Source: a virus
Virus record (IMG/VR): IMGVR_UViG_3300006990_004842
Span: 1-64,000 of that record
Strand: one strand, 5' to 3'
DNA: 64,000 nucleotides
The position numbers were made by a program, and so were the translations under genes. Of this stretch, positions 31,507-39,889 are shown in pieces; position 1 is the first letter of the stretch; each line of letters starts with the position of its first letter. Under the pieces are notes generated by a model, which worked only from the letters and a program-made list of their open reading frames with translations, made no database searches and was not told where the DNA came from.

Positions 31507-31798
31507 CAGTATGTTTACAGTTTCCACGAAATGTGAATCCAGGACATGAACATTTGCCATCTTCAATGTAGTAAACTTTACCATTGCTACCTTGTACAGT
31601 AACCACACCAACGGCTACCTCTTCAGGTCGTTCACCAATCTTTTTGAACTTACGTCTTGCTTTAGAGAACTGCTTGATTGGATTCTTGAACACTGTGTCG
31701 TTGTGCTGAACAAGTTGTCCAGCACCATTCACATGATACACGCCATTAGCGACTTTGTATTTGCCCCACTCAGTTACTTCTTGTAGTATCTCAATCAT
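31502..31798 (-). CDS. SWIM-type zinc finger protein, 98 aa
   Basis: The C-terminus holds CSCPGFTFRGNCKH, a CxCx8CxH SWIM zinc finger used for DNA or protein binding. The N-terminus (MIEILQEVTEWGKYK) and the FSKARRKFKK stretch are typical of a conserved marine phage protein. It overlaps the alarmone hydrolase gene by 8 nt in an early cluster. Its stop region overlaps the late octamer of def. Confidence 0.75.
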   Translation of the reverse strand: MIEILQEVTEWGKYKVANGVYHVNGAGQLVQHNDTVFKNPIKQFSKARRKFKKIGERPEEVAVGVVTVQGSNGKVYYIEDGKCSCPGFTFRGNCKHTA

Positions 31799-32321
31799 CA
31801 GCAGTCTCTATAACAATTTTTGCACGTTCTACTAATACAGGATCAGCATCAACCAGCAGATCAAGTATCCTCAATTTTTCTTTCTTGTACACTTTCCAAA
31901 AGTTTGGATCATTTTTGTAAATGTCCAACGAATTATCAATAAGGTCTGCAATCTTGATTGTCTGTGCATCAGCAGGACCTTTAGAGTAGTGTACAGCATC
32001 TATTTCTTTTCTAGTGGCTCGATTGCCATCTTCTGGCTTACTGATGTCTGTTAACCAGTAAACAAGATTAGCAACTGTATCACCAAACTCTCTTTCAATC
32101 TCATCAATAGTTACGTCGGTGTCTTCAACTACATCATGTAAGTATGCCGCCGCAATCATTTCTGGTGTGTGCTTAACCGTTGCAACAATTTTGGAAACAG
32201 CCACAGGATGGATAATGTAAGAAGCACCCGAGTACTTCCTTTGTTGTCCATCGTGGGCCTTGGTAGCAAAATCCAAGGCTCTCTGTGGCATATCCCAATT
32301 ATGCATTATTGCATCGTGCAT
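31791..32321 (-). CDS. MESH1/SpoT-type HD hydrolase (probable (p)ppGpp hydrolase)
   Basis: 176 aa. The HD-domain residues align with small alarmone hydrolases: H38 (IIHPVAV), H62-D63 (YLHDVVEDTD), E66-D67 and D126 (IKIADLIDN), at nearly the same spacing as in MESH1. No synthetase or regulatory domain is attached. It would remove the stringent-response signal (p)ppGpp. It belongs to an early operon driven from 33094-33121. Activity on another nucleotide is possible. Confidence 0.85.
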   Translation of the reverse strand: MHDAIMHNWDMPQRALDFATKAHDGQQRKYSGASYIIHPVAVSKIVATVKHTPEMIAAAYLHDVVEDTDVTIDEIEREFGDTVANLVYWLTDISKPEDGNRATRKEIDAVHYSKGPADAQTIKIADLIDNSLDIYKNDPNFWKVYKKEKLRILDLLVDADPVLVERAKIVIETADD

Positions 32322-32647
32322 TAATCTAACCTTGAGTTTGCGTATACTTTGGCTTCAGGGAAGTACTTTCGAATCACATCAACGTATGCTCGAGCACCTT
32401 CTTCCTTCTCAACAATACACTGACCACCAGTGTTTGCAGGATCCCACAATTTGTAGCCTCCGTCGTAGGCCTTAGAAAAGCCACCGTTCTTCACAAAGCT
32501 CTTACCGAACTTAGTGTTGCCTTTCTCGTAGGAAGTAACCCATGCAAAGCCACAACCAAAGAATCCATTAGGATGTTGTGATCTGTGTTTGGCTACTGCG
32601 TTCTTGGCCGCTTCGATTGCTTCGTTATGAATTTCTACTGTCAACAT
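32321..32647 (-). CDS. hypothetical protein, 108 aa
   Basis: Unrecognised. Aromatic- and Gly-rich (NGFFGCGFAWVTSYEKGNTKFG), with a helical end. Start and stop are coupled to both neighbours by 1-nt overlaps, in the early operon 33063-31502. No membrane segment. Confidence 0.6.
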   Translation of the reverse strand: MLTVEIHNEAIEAAKNAVAKHRSQHPNGFFGCGFAWVTSYEKGNTKFGKSFVKNGGFSKAYDGGYKLWDPANTGGQCIVEKEEGARAYVDVIRKYFPEAKVYANSRLD

Positions 32648-33063
32648 TATACTGCCTCCTGGATTTTTGCAAGACGCTCGTCTCTGTAAGCAAGAGCTCC
32701 TTCGCCTAAGTAGATGTTACCATCTGTGTGTCTGAACAAAGTGTCTAGTGATGCTGATTGGTCTTTGTTCTTTTGTATTAGTGAGAACTCAGCCTGTTCA
32801 AAAGTGATAGCACCAATTTGTACAAAATCCAAAAGCATGTCTGCAAAAGGAACCTCACCGTTTGATTTCCAAACTGTAAGTCCATCGACTTGAGCAGTAT
32901 CTTGAAACTTCTCCTCAATACTTTTTGAGAAGTCATTACGCTTCTGGTCTGTGAAAAGAACATCACCTGTAAAGGTTCTGTTTTCTGGATTGCTACTAGC
33001 AAGACCAAAACGTTCTTTGTTTACTGTCTCACCTGCAATCTTTACGGTATTTTCTAAAATCAT
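32647..33063 (-). CDS. hypothetical protein, 138 aa
   Basis: Unrecognised acidic protein, first in the early operon that includes the alarmone hydrolase. It starts with a good AGGAG site about 33 nt downstream of an early promoter. The N-terminal third reads like an edge-strand domain (ILENTVKIAGETVNKERFG), the rest helical. Confidence 0.6.
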   Translation of the reverse strand: MILENTVKIAGETVNKERFGLASSNPENRTFTGDVLFTDQKRNDFSKSIEEKFQDTAQVDGLTVWKSNGEVPFADMLLDFVQIGAITFEQAEFSLIQKNKDQSASLDTLFRHTDGNIYLGEGALAYRDERLAKIQEAV

Positions 33064-33093
33064 TTACAACTCCTATTTCCTAACTATGTATAT

Positions 33094-33121
33094 AGTATAG
33101 CAAATTTTGAGGATTTGTCAA
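33094..33121 (-). promoter_or_regulatory. early sigma70-type promoter
   Basis: TTGACA (33116-33121), 16-nt spacer, TATACT (33094-33099), minus strand; the sequence is near-identical to the promoter at 33898. Confidence 0.78.
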
Positions 33122-33141
33122 CCGTTTTGAGGGTGTGTAAC

Positions 33142-33351
33142 CTATTGATTTTGCTGATATTCTGCAGAATCTTCGGGTCTAATAAACTCAATATCGCCGT
33201 TTGAATGGCGTTTGAATAGCAAGAATTTGGATAACATTAGTGTTTCAATGGTAGCATCAGCACCTTTTCTGACTCCAGATTTGAAGCCAACCCATAAGCC
33301 AAATGCTGTGCCCACAACGTAGGCCACAGCAAAAAGTACATATAATTCCAT
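33142..33351 (-). CDS. small single-pass membrane protein, 69 aa
   Basis: An N-terminal membrane helix (about residues 3-27, with several Gly and Ala) is followed by a soluble tail. TAATG overlap with the preceding gene. Function unknown. Confidence 0.6.
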   Translation of the reverse strand: MELYVLFAVAYVVGTAFGLWVGFKSGVRKGADATIETLMLSKFLLFKRHSNGDIEFIRPEDSAEYQQNQ

Positions 33352-33863
33352 TAAGCAATTACTCCATTTGCTAAGTCGTATTGTATAGCAAGGCTGTCAT
33401 ACAATTTGTAATATTCAGCATCACTATTTGGTCTGTGATCACTGCCATAAAGGTCAGCATCTACAAAGTTCCAGTTGATTGAACCATCTTCTTCAACATT
33501 CTCAGGTGAACTAACAGCATTGTTAAATGCTCTTGCAAAGTCTGGATTGTACTCAGCAGTTCTGTAGTTCATGCTTTTTGCAAAGAAACCTAATTTCTCA
33601 AGTTGCAATACCAATGCATTCATGCCTGGAAATTTACCAGTGTCTTCATACTCACCTAAAGTGATTTGCATTGGATCATCAATGACATAATATTCACTGT
33701 CAGATGGAACAAAATCTAGTTCAGCAACAAACTCTTCGACAAGTTCTTTGCCTTTTTCAAATGCTTCTGCATCTCTGGTTCTGTATTGGAAGTCATGGAT
33801 TTCATGACCTTTCATTAAGCCTGTTGGCTCTTTTTGCATTCCTAAAATTCTAATACTCAACAT
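33351..33863 (-). CDS. hypothetical protein, 170 aa
   Basis: Unrecognised acidic, beta-rich soluble protein (LSIRILGMQKEPTGL at the start). First gene after an early promoter (33898-33925) with a strong GGTAGGAG site, followed by a small membrane protein. Early timing suggests a host-takeover role, not specified. Confidence 0.6.
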   Translation of the reverse strand: MLSIRILGMQKEPTGLMKGHEIHDFQYRTRDAEAFEKGKELVEEFVAELDFVPSDSEYYVIDDPMQITLGEYEDTGKFPGMNALVLQLEKLGFFAKSMNYRTAEYNPDFARAFNNAVSSPENVEEDGSINWNFVDADLYGSDHRPNSDAEYYKLYDSLAIQYDLANGVIA

Positions 33864-33897
33864 AAAAACTCCTACCTTTTTATTTAATTACTATACT

Positions 33898-33925
33898 AGT
33901 ATAGCAAATTTTTGAGATTTGTCAA
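33898..33925 (-). promoter_or_regulatory. early sigma70-type promoter
   Basis: TTGACA (33920-33925), 16-nt spacer, TATACT (33898-33903), minus strand, directly after the terminator at 33929-33952. Confidence 0.8.
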
Positions 33926-33928
33926 CCA

Positions 33929-33952
33929 GAAAAAAAGGGCGTTTCCGCCCTT
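33929..33952 (-). terminator. rho-independent terminator
   Basis: On the minus strand GGGCG-GAAA-CGCCC with flanking AA/TT pairs and six or more T. Ends the lipoprotein gene transcript; the GNRA tetraloop makes it strong. Confidence 0.9.
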
Positions 33953-33971
33953 GTTTGTAAGGCAAACTTAC

Positions 33972-35021
33972 TTATTGGCAAACATATAATCCGTCACTGT
34001 TTGGACTACAAGTAATTGGATCTGCCAATTCTTGACCAAGCAAATCAATAGTGTTTTGCATGTCTGCAATGATTGCAGTATAGTTAGTACCCTGTGAATC
34101 AAGCAAATTCATGCCTGTTGTACCAACTGTGCCTACAGCATCGATACCTGCTGTACCAAGTGTAGTAAGGTTTGTCATACCTGCTGTACCTAGGTTTTCC
34201 ATTCCATTCATACCAGCAAGGCTTACTGCACTGATTGTGGTCATACCATATTGACTAACTTCATTTAGATTAGTCATGCCTGCAATACCAACATTCTCAA
34301 TACCAGTCATACCAGCAAGACCAAGTGTAGCCATGCCTTCCATACCAGTAGTAGCAATGCTGTCGGCAGTTGCAAAGCCTAAGCCAGCCACTGTGGTAGT
34401 TGCATTAAACCCTGTTGTTGCAATGTTTGCATTGGCATCGAAGCCAGCACCTGCAATACTGTCAGCAGTGTTTAATCCTGCAACACCTAATTCAACAGTT
34501 TGCCCACCAGCAACATTTAGTGCATCAAATCCAGCAATACCTAAATTAGCAAGTTGTTGTCCACTTGCCGCGGCACCCTGTGACCAGGATTCACCCAGAC
34601 TGGAAACCATGTTTTGCTGTCCTAACTGAATTGATTCGTTAGATGCAAAACTTGCAAGTTGAATATCACGTGCATTATTGCTTGAATTTTTAGCCACATC
34701 TGATTGAATCCATAAGCCGCCAAGTGTTGCAACTGGTGTTGCAAGTACTTTAGCCCAACTTAGTGCTTGGTCTTCAATATATTGTGGGGCGATTGTAGCA
34801 TCCTTGCTCATTGCAATAGCCATCGTGGCCACTGCTTTTGATGCCGCGTCACCAGAGTTTGCAATAGTGGCTAACGCCCTATAACGTGCTTCGGATTGTG
34901 CGGCTTGTGCTTGTGCTGACTGTTGCACTGCGAGATAGTAGTCTGACCTAGCACCAGAATTGGCACAGGCAGATACTAATACAGTGGCAGTTAACACAAA
35001 CAATAGTCTAACTACGTTCAT
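33972..35021 (-). CDS. repeat lipoprotein (early, monocistronic)
   Basis: 349 aa. Signal peptide with lipobox VSAC (Cys19). The middle (about 20-160) is Ala/Gln/Ser-rich. From about 165 to 320 it carries many short repeats of the type xxGxAGMxxxxxxG (for example NVGIAGMTNLNEVS), which would form a regular beta-helix-like or solenoid fold. The C-terminus ends SDGLYVCQ with two Cys. It has its own early promoter, a long leader and a strong terminator, so it is expressed alone and early. An envelope role such as superinfection exclusion is possible. Confidence 0.8.
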   Translation of the reverse strand: MNVVRLLFVLTATVLVSACANSGARSDYYLAVQQSAQAQAAQSEARYRALATIANSGDAASKAVATMAIAMSKDATIAPQYIEDQALSWAKVLATPVATLGGLWIQSDVAKNSSNNARDIQLASFASNESIQLGQQNMVSSLGESWSQGAAASGQQLANLGIAGFDALNVAGGQTVELGVAGLNTADSIAGAGFDANANIATTGFNATTTVAGLGFATADSIATTGMEGMATLGLAGMTGIENVGIAGMTNLNEVSQYGMTTISAVSLAGMNGMENLGTAGMTNLTTLGTAGIDAVGTVGTTGMNLLDSQGTNYTAIIADMQNTIDLLGQELADPITCSPNSDGLYVCQ

Positions 35022-35054
35022 GATTGTATCCTCTTTGTTTATATAAACTACTCG

Positions 35055-35083
35055 TCAAAGTATTCCTCAACGAAACACTTTGA
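35055..35083 (-). promoter_or_regulatory. leader hairpin upstream of the lipoprotein gene
   Basis: A 7-bp stem TCAAAGT/ACTTTGA with a 15-nt loop lies in the ~100-nt leader between the early promoter (35128) and the AGAGGA site. It could affect translation or mRNA stability. Confidence 0.35.
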
Positions 35084-35127
35084 AAGTAACTCAAACAATG
35101 CATGATACCACTGTACATTGAAACAAC

Positions 35128-35155
35128 ATTATATAACATGCCAAGTAATTGTCAA
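35128..35155 (-). promoter_or_regulatory. early sigma70-type promoter for the lipoprotein
   Basis: TTGACA (35150-35155), 16-nt spacer, TATAAT (35128-35133), minus strand; about 100 nt of leader follow. Confidence 0.75.
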
Positions 35156-35199
35156 CCTATATATGCTGTGTAAAGGTATTTATTGTAGTAAATAACATT

Positions 35200-36345
35200 A
35201 TGCAAGATAATTTGAACAGAAATATAACTGCTATGTACGGGTCAGTAATAGACACAGTACACATTAAAAAGCCTGTGCTATATCATTGTTTAATAAGACA
35301 AAAGGATTATGATGCACTAGACTTTAATCCACATGACGGCACAACGTATGTGCCAAAATTTGATTTCAGTGGTATATGGAGTAAGCAGGAAATTAGACAA
35401 ATAGTGTTTTCTAAGGGTGCTGTAATTGTTGATTTTTCCGGAGAAAATTATCATGATAATCTTGATGTATGTAAAGGTGTCGTTGATGCGTTAGGTGAAC
35501 TAGGAATACCTGGTAATCAAGTAATATATCTCAGTGGTAAACACAATGAAGCATCTATAAGAAAAACATCTGCGTATGTTTTACACTTGCCTGTGTTTGA
35601 TTATTACATGAGAAAAAGATACAACGACAGTGTAGATCGGGTAAAATTTTTGCAGGATAATACACAAGAAAAATTATTTGTATGCCCGATGCGTAGACTG
35701 CACAGTCTTAAAACATTTCGCACTAGAATGTTACTTGATATGTATGATGCTGATTGTATACAACATGGCATGATATCACATATGAGTATGCCTGAAAATT
35801 ACAGACGTTTTTTTACAGATGAAGAATGTAAAAAACTAGACAGTATTCTACCTTTGTGGATCGATTATAATATGGATGACACACACGGAAGTGAAATATC
35901 ACACGATCCTTATAAGGGTAAAGGTTACTTATCACCATATTCAGACATGATGGTAAACACATATTTTCATGCTACTGTTGAAACCTGGATAGATCAATTC
36001 TTCATAACAGAAAAAACATTTAGGCCAATGTATCACAAGATGCCTGTGCTTATATTAGGTGGCGTAGGATCAAACACAAAAATACAAGAGTATGGATATA
36101 AGACATACGAAGACTGGTTTGATTTGAGTTGGGACAACGAGCCTGATGATAACAAAAGAATTAAATGCTATGTTAAAGAAATACAACGTGTATGCAACTT
36201 GCTAAAAAATATGTCTGTGCAAGAACGCATAGATTGGAGTACAAAAAATTTAGAAGTGTTAGAACACAATTACAATAACATGAAACAATCTAATTTTTTA
36301 GAGAACCAATTTGCCAAATTAGCAGACTATGTGAACCAACTATGA
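35200..36345 (+). CDS. TEK-motif glycosyltransferase-like protein (paralogue 5 of 6)
   Basis: 381 aa from the ATG at 35200, which follows a GTAAATAA octamer-like stretch; the longer frame to 35149 would overlap the divergent early promoter. The block FITEKTFRPMYHKMPVLILG (TEK at 270-272) is followed by IQEYGYKTYEDWFDLSWD. The next gene is a close paralogue, so this is a tandem duplication. It is coupled to it by ATGA. An isolated plus-strand cassette within minus-strand genes, perhaps acquired as a unit. Confidence 0.62.
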   Translation: MQDNLNRNITAMYGSVIDTVHIKKPVLYHCLIRQKDYDALDFNPHDGTTYVPKFDFSGIWSKQEIRQIVFSKGAVIVDFSGENYHDNLDVCKGVVDALGELGIPGNQVIYLSGKHNEASIRKTSAYVLHLPVFDYYMRKRYNDSVDRVKFLQDNTQEKLFVCPMRRLHSLKTFRTRMLLDMYDADCIQHGMISHMSMPENYRRFFTDEECKKLDSILPLWIDYNMDDTHGSEISHDPYKGKGYLSPYSDMMVNTYFHATVETWIDQFFITEKTFRPMYHKMPVLILGGVGSNTKIQEYGYKTYEDWFDLSWDNEPDDNKRIKCYVKEIQRVCNLLKNMSVQERIDWSTKNLEVLEHNYNNMKQSNFLENQFAKLADYVNQL

Positions 36346-37520
36346 ACAAATGGCAGATAGGTAAAGACGCTTCAAATGAATCTTTGAGAACTTTTGACAT
36401 TGCATTAAATGGTTTGTCGTTTGAGCAATTCTTATACCCTATTATGGGCGAAGGTGAATATGACTTGCAAACAATCGCAAAGTCCAGTATCTTGCCTTTA
36501 GATCAAGGTGATATATCACAGCCAACCCATTATAAAGACCTATTTGTAAAACCCAAAAAAGGTTATACAAGATTACCAACATTGCAATTATTCCTAGGCG
36601 TATGGAATCACAAGTATACAAATTATTTTTCAGCAATATCACCTGCTGTATTACAAATGTTAAAAAACAAAGGAGTAGTGATTGTGTTCAACAACTTCAG
36701 TGAAGCATGGCCGCATGACATGTATAACATTCCTATTGCTATAGAAAATGAAGCAATTAAATATGGCTTTCCATTAGAAAACATTGTTTACATTTCAGGT
36801 AATATGTACGACCGTGAACGTTATATAAAGGAAAGTATATATAAAACACTAAATGTAGTCAGCATTTCTTACTGGCATGTGATGACACATTTTAATAATC
36901 ACAACTTTGATCATTATAAAAAACCTGCTACATACAATAAAATATATGCTTGTTTGATGAGGAAAAACAGAATACACAGAAAAAAATTGCTAGACATGCT
37001 CGAAGAGAATAACTTATCTCAACATGGCTTGATTTCCTTTCCAGATGTTCATCAAATTGATCAGCCATTACACAGTGTACAGTTTCTCAATACACTAGAA
37101 CACATACATCAAGATTGTATGTTTAGTATTACAGCAGAAACACATCATAACAGCACAGTTTACACAGAAAAAGTTATCAAACCAATGTTATGCAGAATGC
37201 CACAACTGATAATCGGCAATGTGAATGCAAACAGAGATCTCAAATTAGCAGGTTATAAAACGTATGAGGACTGGTTTGATTTAAGTTGGGATAGCGAAAA
37301 CGACTTAGAAAAGAGGCTTCATTGTGCTGTTGAAGAAATTAAAAGTGCTGTAAGACGGTTATACGCACTCACAGACACCGAAAAGCATGCCTGGGTGAAC
37401 AAAAATACAGAAGTTTTAGAACATAATTATCAACAAACAGTTAATAATAATGCTTGTAAAAAAGAACTAATTAGGCTTTTGAATGTCTTGAATACTGATC
37501 CAGTAAAGCCTGACCAGTAA
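36342..37520 (+). CDS. TEK-motif glycosyltransferase-like protein (paralogue 6 of 6)
   Basis: 392 aa. YTEKVIKPMLCRMPQLIIG (TEK at 275-277) then LKLAGYKTYEDWFDLSWD, the latter nearly identical to the preceding gene. Both also share EVLEHNYN/Q near the end. The 3' end overlaps the convergent gene at 37471 by 50 nt, in coding sequence on both strands. Confidence 0.62.
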   Translation: MNKWQIGKDASNESLRTFDIALNGLSFEQFLYPIMGEGEYDLQTIAKSSILPLDQGDISQPTHYKDLFVKPKKGYTRLPTLQLFLGVWNHKYTNYFSAISPAVLQMLKNKGVVIVFNNFSEAWPHDMYNIPIAIENEAIKYGFPLENIVYISGNMYDRERYIKESIYKTLNVVSISYWHVMTHFNNHNFDHYKKPATYNKIYACLMRKNRIHRKKLLDMLEENNLSQHGLISFPDVHQIDQPLHSVQFLNTLEHIHQDCMFSITAETHHNSTVYTEKVIKPMLCRMPQLIIGNVNANRDLKLAGYKTYEDWFDLSWDSENDLEKRLHCAVEEIKSAVRRLYALTDTEKHAWVNKNTEVLEHNYQQTVNNNACKKELIRLLNVLNTDPVKPDQ

Positions 37521-37746
37521 GTCTTTCACCAAAAACATGTATAAGTTTTCCGGCCTTATACCTTTCTATGACCCCATTGTTATAGGCACGGTCTGTAACA
37601 CATTGGTCACCTTCTGTGTCTTGTGGTCTATCATCATACCACATACTACTCAATGAATGTACATGAAGGTCTTTAAGACCTTTTGCCCACTCTTCTGCTT
37701 CAAGTAATAATCTTTGCCTTTCCACTGCTTTATTATGTTCAGTCAT
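37471..37746 (-). CDS. hypothetical protein, 91 aa
   Basis: Start chosen at 37746 (MTEHNKAVERQRLL) because it forms an ATGA overlap with the DexA-like gene. An amphipathic N-terminal helix, then a polar middle and ALLDQYSRH near the end. The last 16 codons overlap the convergent glycosyltransferase-like gene. No family recognised. Confidence 0.6.
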   Translation of the reverse strand: MTEHNKAVERQRLLLEAEEWAKGLKDLHVHSLSSMWYDDRPQDTEGDQCVTDRAYNNGVIERYKAGKLIHVFGERLTGQALLDQYSRHSKA

Positions 37747-38282
37747 CTTTCTAATACTCCAAAGTGTGCAAATGTTTGCTGAACACATACTGCTTGATAG
37801 TATGCATCGGCGTCTGCACTGTGTAAATCTTGTTGTATGGCTTTACGTGGGTCAACTGGCATCATATTAAAGATTGTTCTACAATCTTGTACTTGCCAAA
37901 ATGCCCAACGTCTATGATGATCAAATTGTTTGAACAAGTCCTCAAGAATTACCATATCAAATTGTGGACCTTGACACCAAATTTTGTCAACGTCCCATAA
38001 CCATTTATTTAAGTCCTTAAAAAATTCATCTAGTGGCAGTCTACCTTCTTCGCTGAATGCTTCGTCTTGGATATGCTGTGGTAACTTTGCCCACCATTCT
38101 AATGTGCTTTCTAACACACTACGTCCAGATTCCATTTGTTCATCAGCACTTGGGCGCCACAATGTTTTAGTATGCGGTTCTTGTGAAGTGTAAGGATTAA
38201 ACTTAACAGCACCAACAGATAAGACAACACAATCAGGTTCTGTGCCTAGTGTTTCTATGTCTATCATAGCATGTGTAGCCAT
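37743..38282 (-). CDS. dexA: DexA-like 3'-5' exonuclease (DEDDh)
   Basis: 179 aa RNase H-fold exonuclease: MIDIETLG (Exo I, Asp8 and Glu10), WCQGPQFDMVILE (Exo II Asp) and HSADADAYYQ (Exo III His and Asp). It matches exonuclease A of T4-like phages, which degrades DNA. An early promoter lies upstream with a GGAG site, as expected for a host-DNA or DNA-metabolism enzyme. Confidence 0.85.
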   Translation of the reverse strand: MATHAMIDIETLGTEPDCVVLSVGAVKFNPYTSQEPHTKTLWRPSADEQMESGRSVLESTLEWWAKLPQHIQDEAFSEEGRLPLDEFFKDLNKWLWDVDKIWCQGPQFDMVILEDLFKQFDHHRRWAFWQVQDCRTIFNMMPVDPRKAIQQDLHSADADAYYQAVCVQQTFAHFGVLER

Positions 38283-38305
38283 ACGATTACTCCATTAAAA
38301 GTAAT

Positions 38306-38334
38306 ATTATACTATGTTATGAGAGAATTGTCAA
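38306..38334 (-). promoter_or_regulatory. early sigma70-type promoter for dexA-like gene
   Basis: TTGACA (38329-38334), 17-nt spacer, TATAAT (38306-38311), minus strand; it lies within the 3' end of the upstream SGNH gene. Confidence 0.75.
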
Positions 38335-39024
38335 GAATTGTGCCGCAAAATATTTATGGCCTTTTGCAGATATATGTCCATCATGTGTTTCTCCAAACCG
38401 CATTGCCGCACCTGTCATTGTAAAAGGCATAGATATATTATTCCAATGTGGGTTGCTTATGTGTGTGTAATTCCAAATTTGGTTAGAAAATTTTACTTCT
38501 GACAACATTTCATATTCTGGTACCAATGGTACCGCTGTGTGGATAATTTTATTTACACCTATATTTTTCAAGTATGTATCCACATGATTCATATACAAAA
38601 GTGTGTTTATAAAACCATCAGTAGAATTATGAAGATTACTGTAATAACTAATTACTGGTTCTTCCTCCAGCCATGGGCCAATGGTATAGATATCACTTTG
38701 GTATATGTCAACAGAAGAATCATCTGATGTTCTTGTTTCAGGATAACGATCAGGTGTATATGCATCAGTGAGTATGCTTACTCTATCTGGGAACGACCAA
38801 CAAAGTATTACTGTGTCATCTTTTTTGTGCTCTGAGTTTAAGACAACATGCCAAATATGTTTGTTACCAATTCCACAACATGCTCTGTTAGAGCAATCAA
38901 AATTTAATGACTTTGCTAATATATACGGCCACGAATTTTTGTCTGGTATTTCTGGACTTAGGTCATCTAGATCTAGACCTTGTCCTACAGTAAAACTATC
39001 GCCGTAAGCAACAATCCTAGACAT
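38317..39024 (-). CDS. SGNH-hydrolase-like protein (paralogue 3 of 5)
   Basis: 235 aa. YGDSFTVGQGLDLDD at 7-21 is a textbook GDS block; CCGIGNKHIW (about 48-57) could provide the Gly/Asn blocks; HDGHISAKGHKYFA near the C-terminus gives the catalytic Asp-His. The most complete SGNH set of the five. It lies 1 nt after a GT2-type gene. Likely an esterase of acylated glycans. Confidence 0.78.
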   Translation of the reverse strand: MSRIVAYGDSFTVGQGLDLDDLSPEIPDKNSWPYILAKSLNFDCSNRACCGIGNKHIWHVVLNSEHKKDDTVILCWSFPDRVSILTDAYTPDRYPETRTSDDSSVDIYQSDIYTIGPWLEEEPVISYYSNLHNSTDGFINTLLYMNHVDTYLKNIGVNKIIHTAVPLVPEYEMLSEVKFSNQIWNYTHISNPHWNNISMPFTMTGAAMRFGETHDGHISAKGHKYFAAQFLTILS

Positions 39025-39025
39025 T

Positions 39026-39889
39026 TTACAAGACTAATTTTTCTTCGTCAGCAATCTTGTTTTTATTAGCATTTACTGAACTGAGCTGACCAGCACCTTT
39101 AACACCTTCAGCCCAAACCATTTTTTCAAATGGATCTTGTTCGCCTGTTTTGACTCTTTCCCAAAATTCAGACTTTTGTCCTATTCTTTCTAAGAACCAA
39201 GAAATCTTGTATGCACTACGCACTCTGGCATTTTGCATATCAGGATGACCAAAGTCTCTGGGATCGTCTGGATTACCTTCCATGTACTTTCTATTTTGGA
39301 AAGTTTCGTCATCATTGTTGCCTGTGATATCAGCTCTATCGTGAATAAACTCTACATCAATTCTTTCAAAGATATCCAGCATGTATGCAATGTGACTAAG
39401 CCAAGCATCGTTCTGTGCATTTTGGCTGAGATGATCCATTAAGCGGAACCAATCTTTAGGCACAATAGGTAGAATAGCATATGGGTGTCCACCATGATTA
39501 TCTCTAGGTGCTAGTAATTTGAATTGACCATTATACTTGGTAATTTCATCGTCCCAATTATCACTAACCATTAATGCATCATCATTCCAAAAGAATAACC
39601 ATTCTCCAGTAGAACTTCCTGCTAGTGTGTTCACATAGGTGTGCAGATTTTCATATCCAAGAGGTTTGAAAATATTTGCTCTACATTCAATTTCATGTTC
39701 ACGCAAATAAGGAGCAATTTCATCTTCAATGTATTTTTTTACATCGTTATCGTCTTCATCTAATCCTAAGATGATCTCTATTCGTTTAGTTACTCTTGCC
39801 TTTGATACTAAAGTTTCTAAACTTGTTTTTAATACTTCTGTTCTCCCTCTTGTGGGTAACAGTACCGTGATTATTGTTTCATCACTCAT
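39026..39889 (-). CDS. GT2-type glycosyltransferase
   Basis: 287 aa. TVLLPTRGRTEVLKTSLETL at the N-terminus and EWLFFWNDDALMVSDNW near residue 100 fit the GT-A fold of family 2, with NDD as the metal/nucleotide motif. AILPIVPKDWF and a C-terminal charged tail follow. It overlaps the next GT gene by ATGA. Substrate unknown. Confidence 0.8.
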   Translation of the reverse strand: MSDETIITVLLPTRGRTEVLKTSLETLVSKARVTKRIEIILGLDEDDNDVKKYIEDEIAPYLREHEIECRANIFKPLGYENLHTYVNTLAGSSTGEWLFFWNDDALMVSDNWDDEITKYNGQFKLLAPRDNHGGHPYAILPIVPKDWFRLMDHLSQNAQNDAWLSHIAYMLDIFERIDVEFIHDRADITGNNDDETFQNRKYMEGNPDDPRDFGHPDMQNARVRSAYKISWFLERIGQKSEFWERVKTGEQDPFEKMVWAEGVKGAGQLSSVNANKNKIADEEKLVL

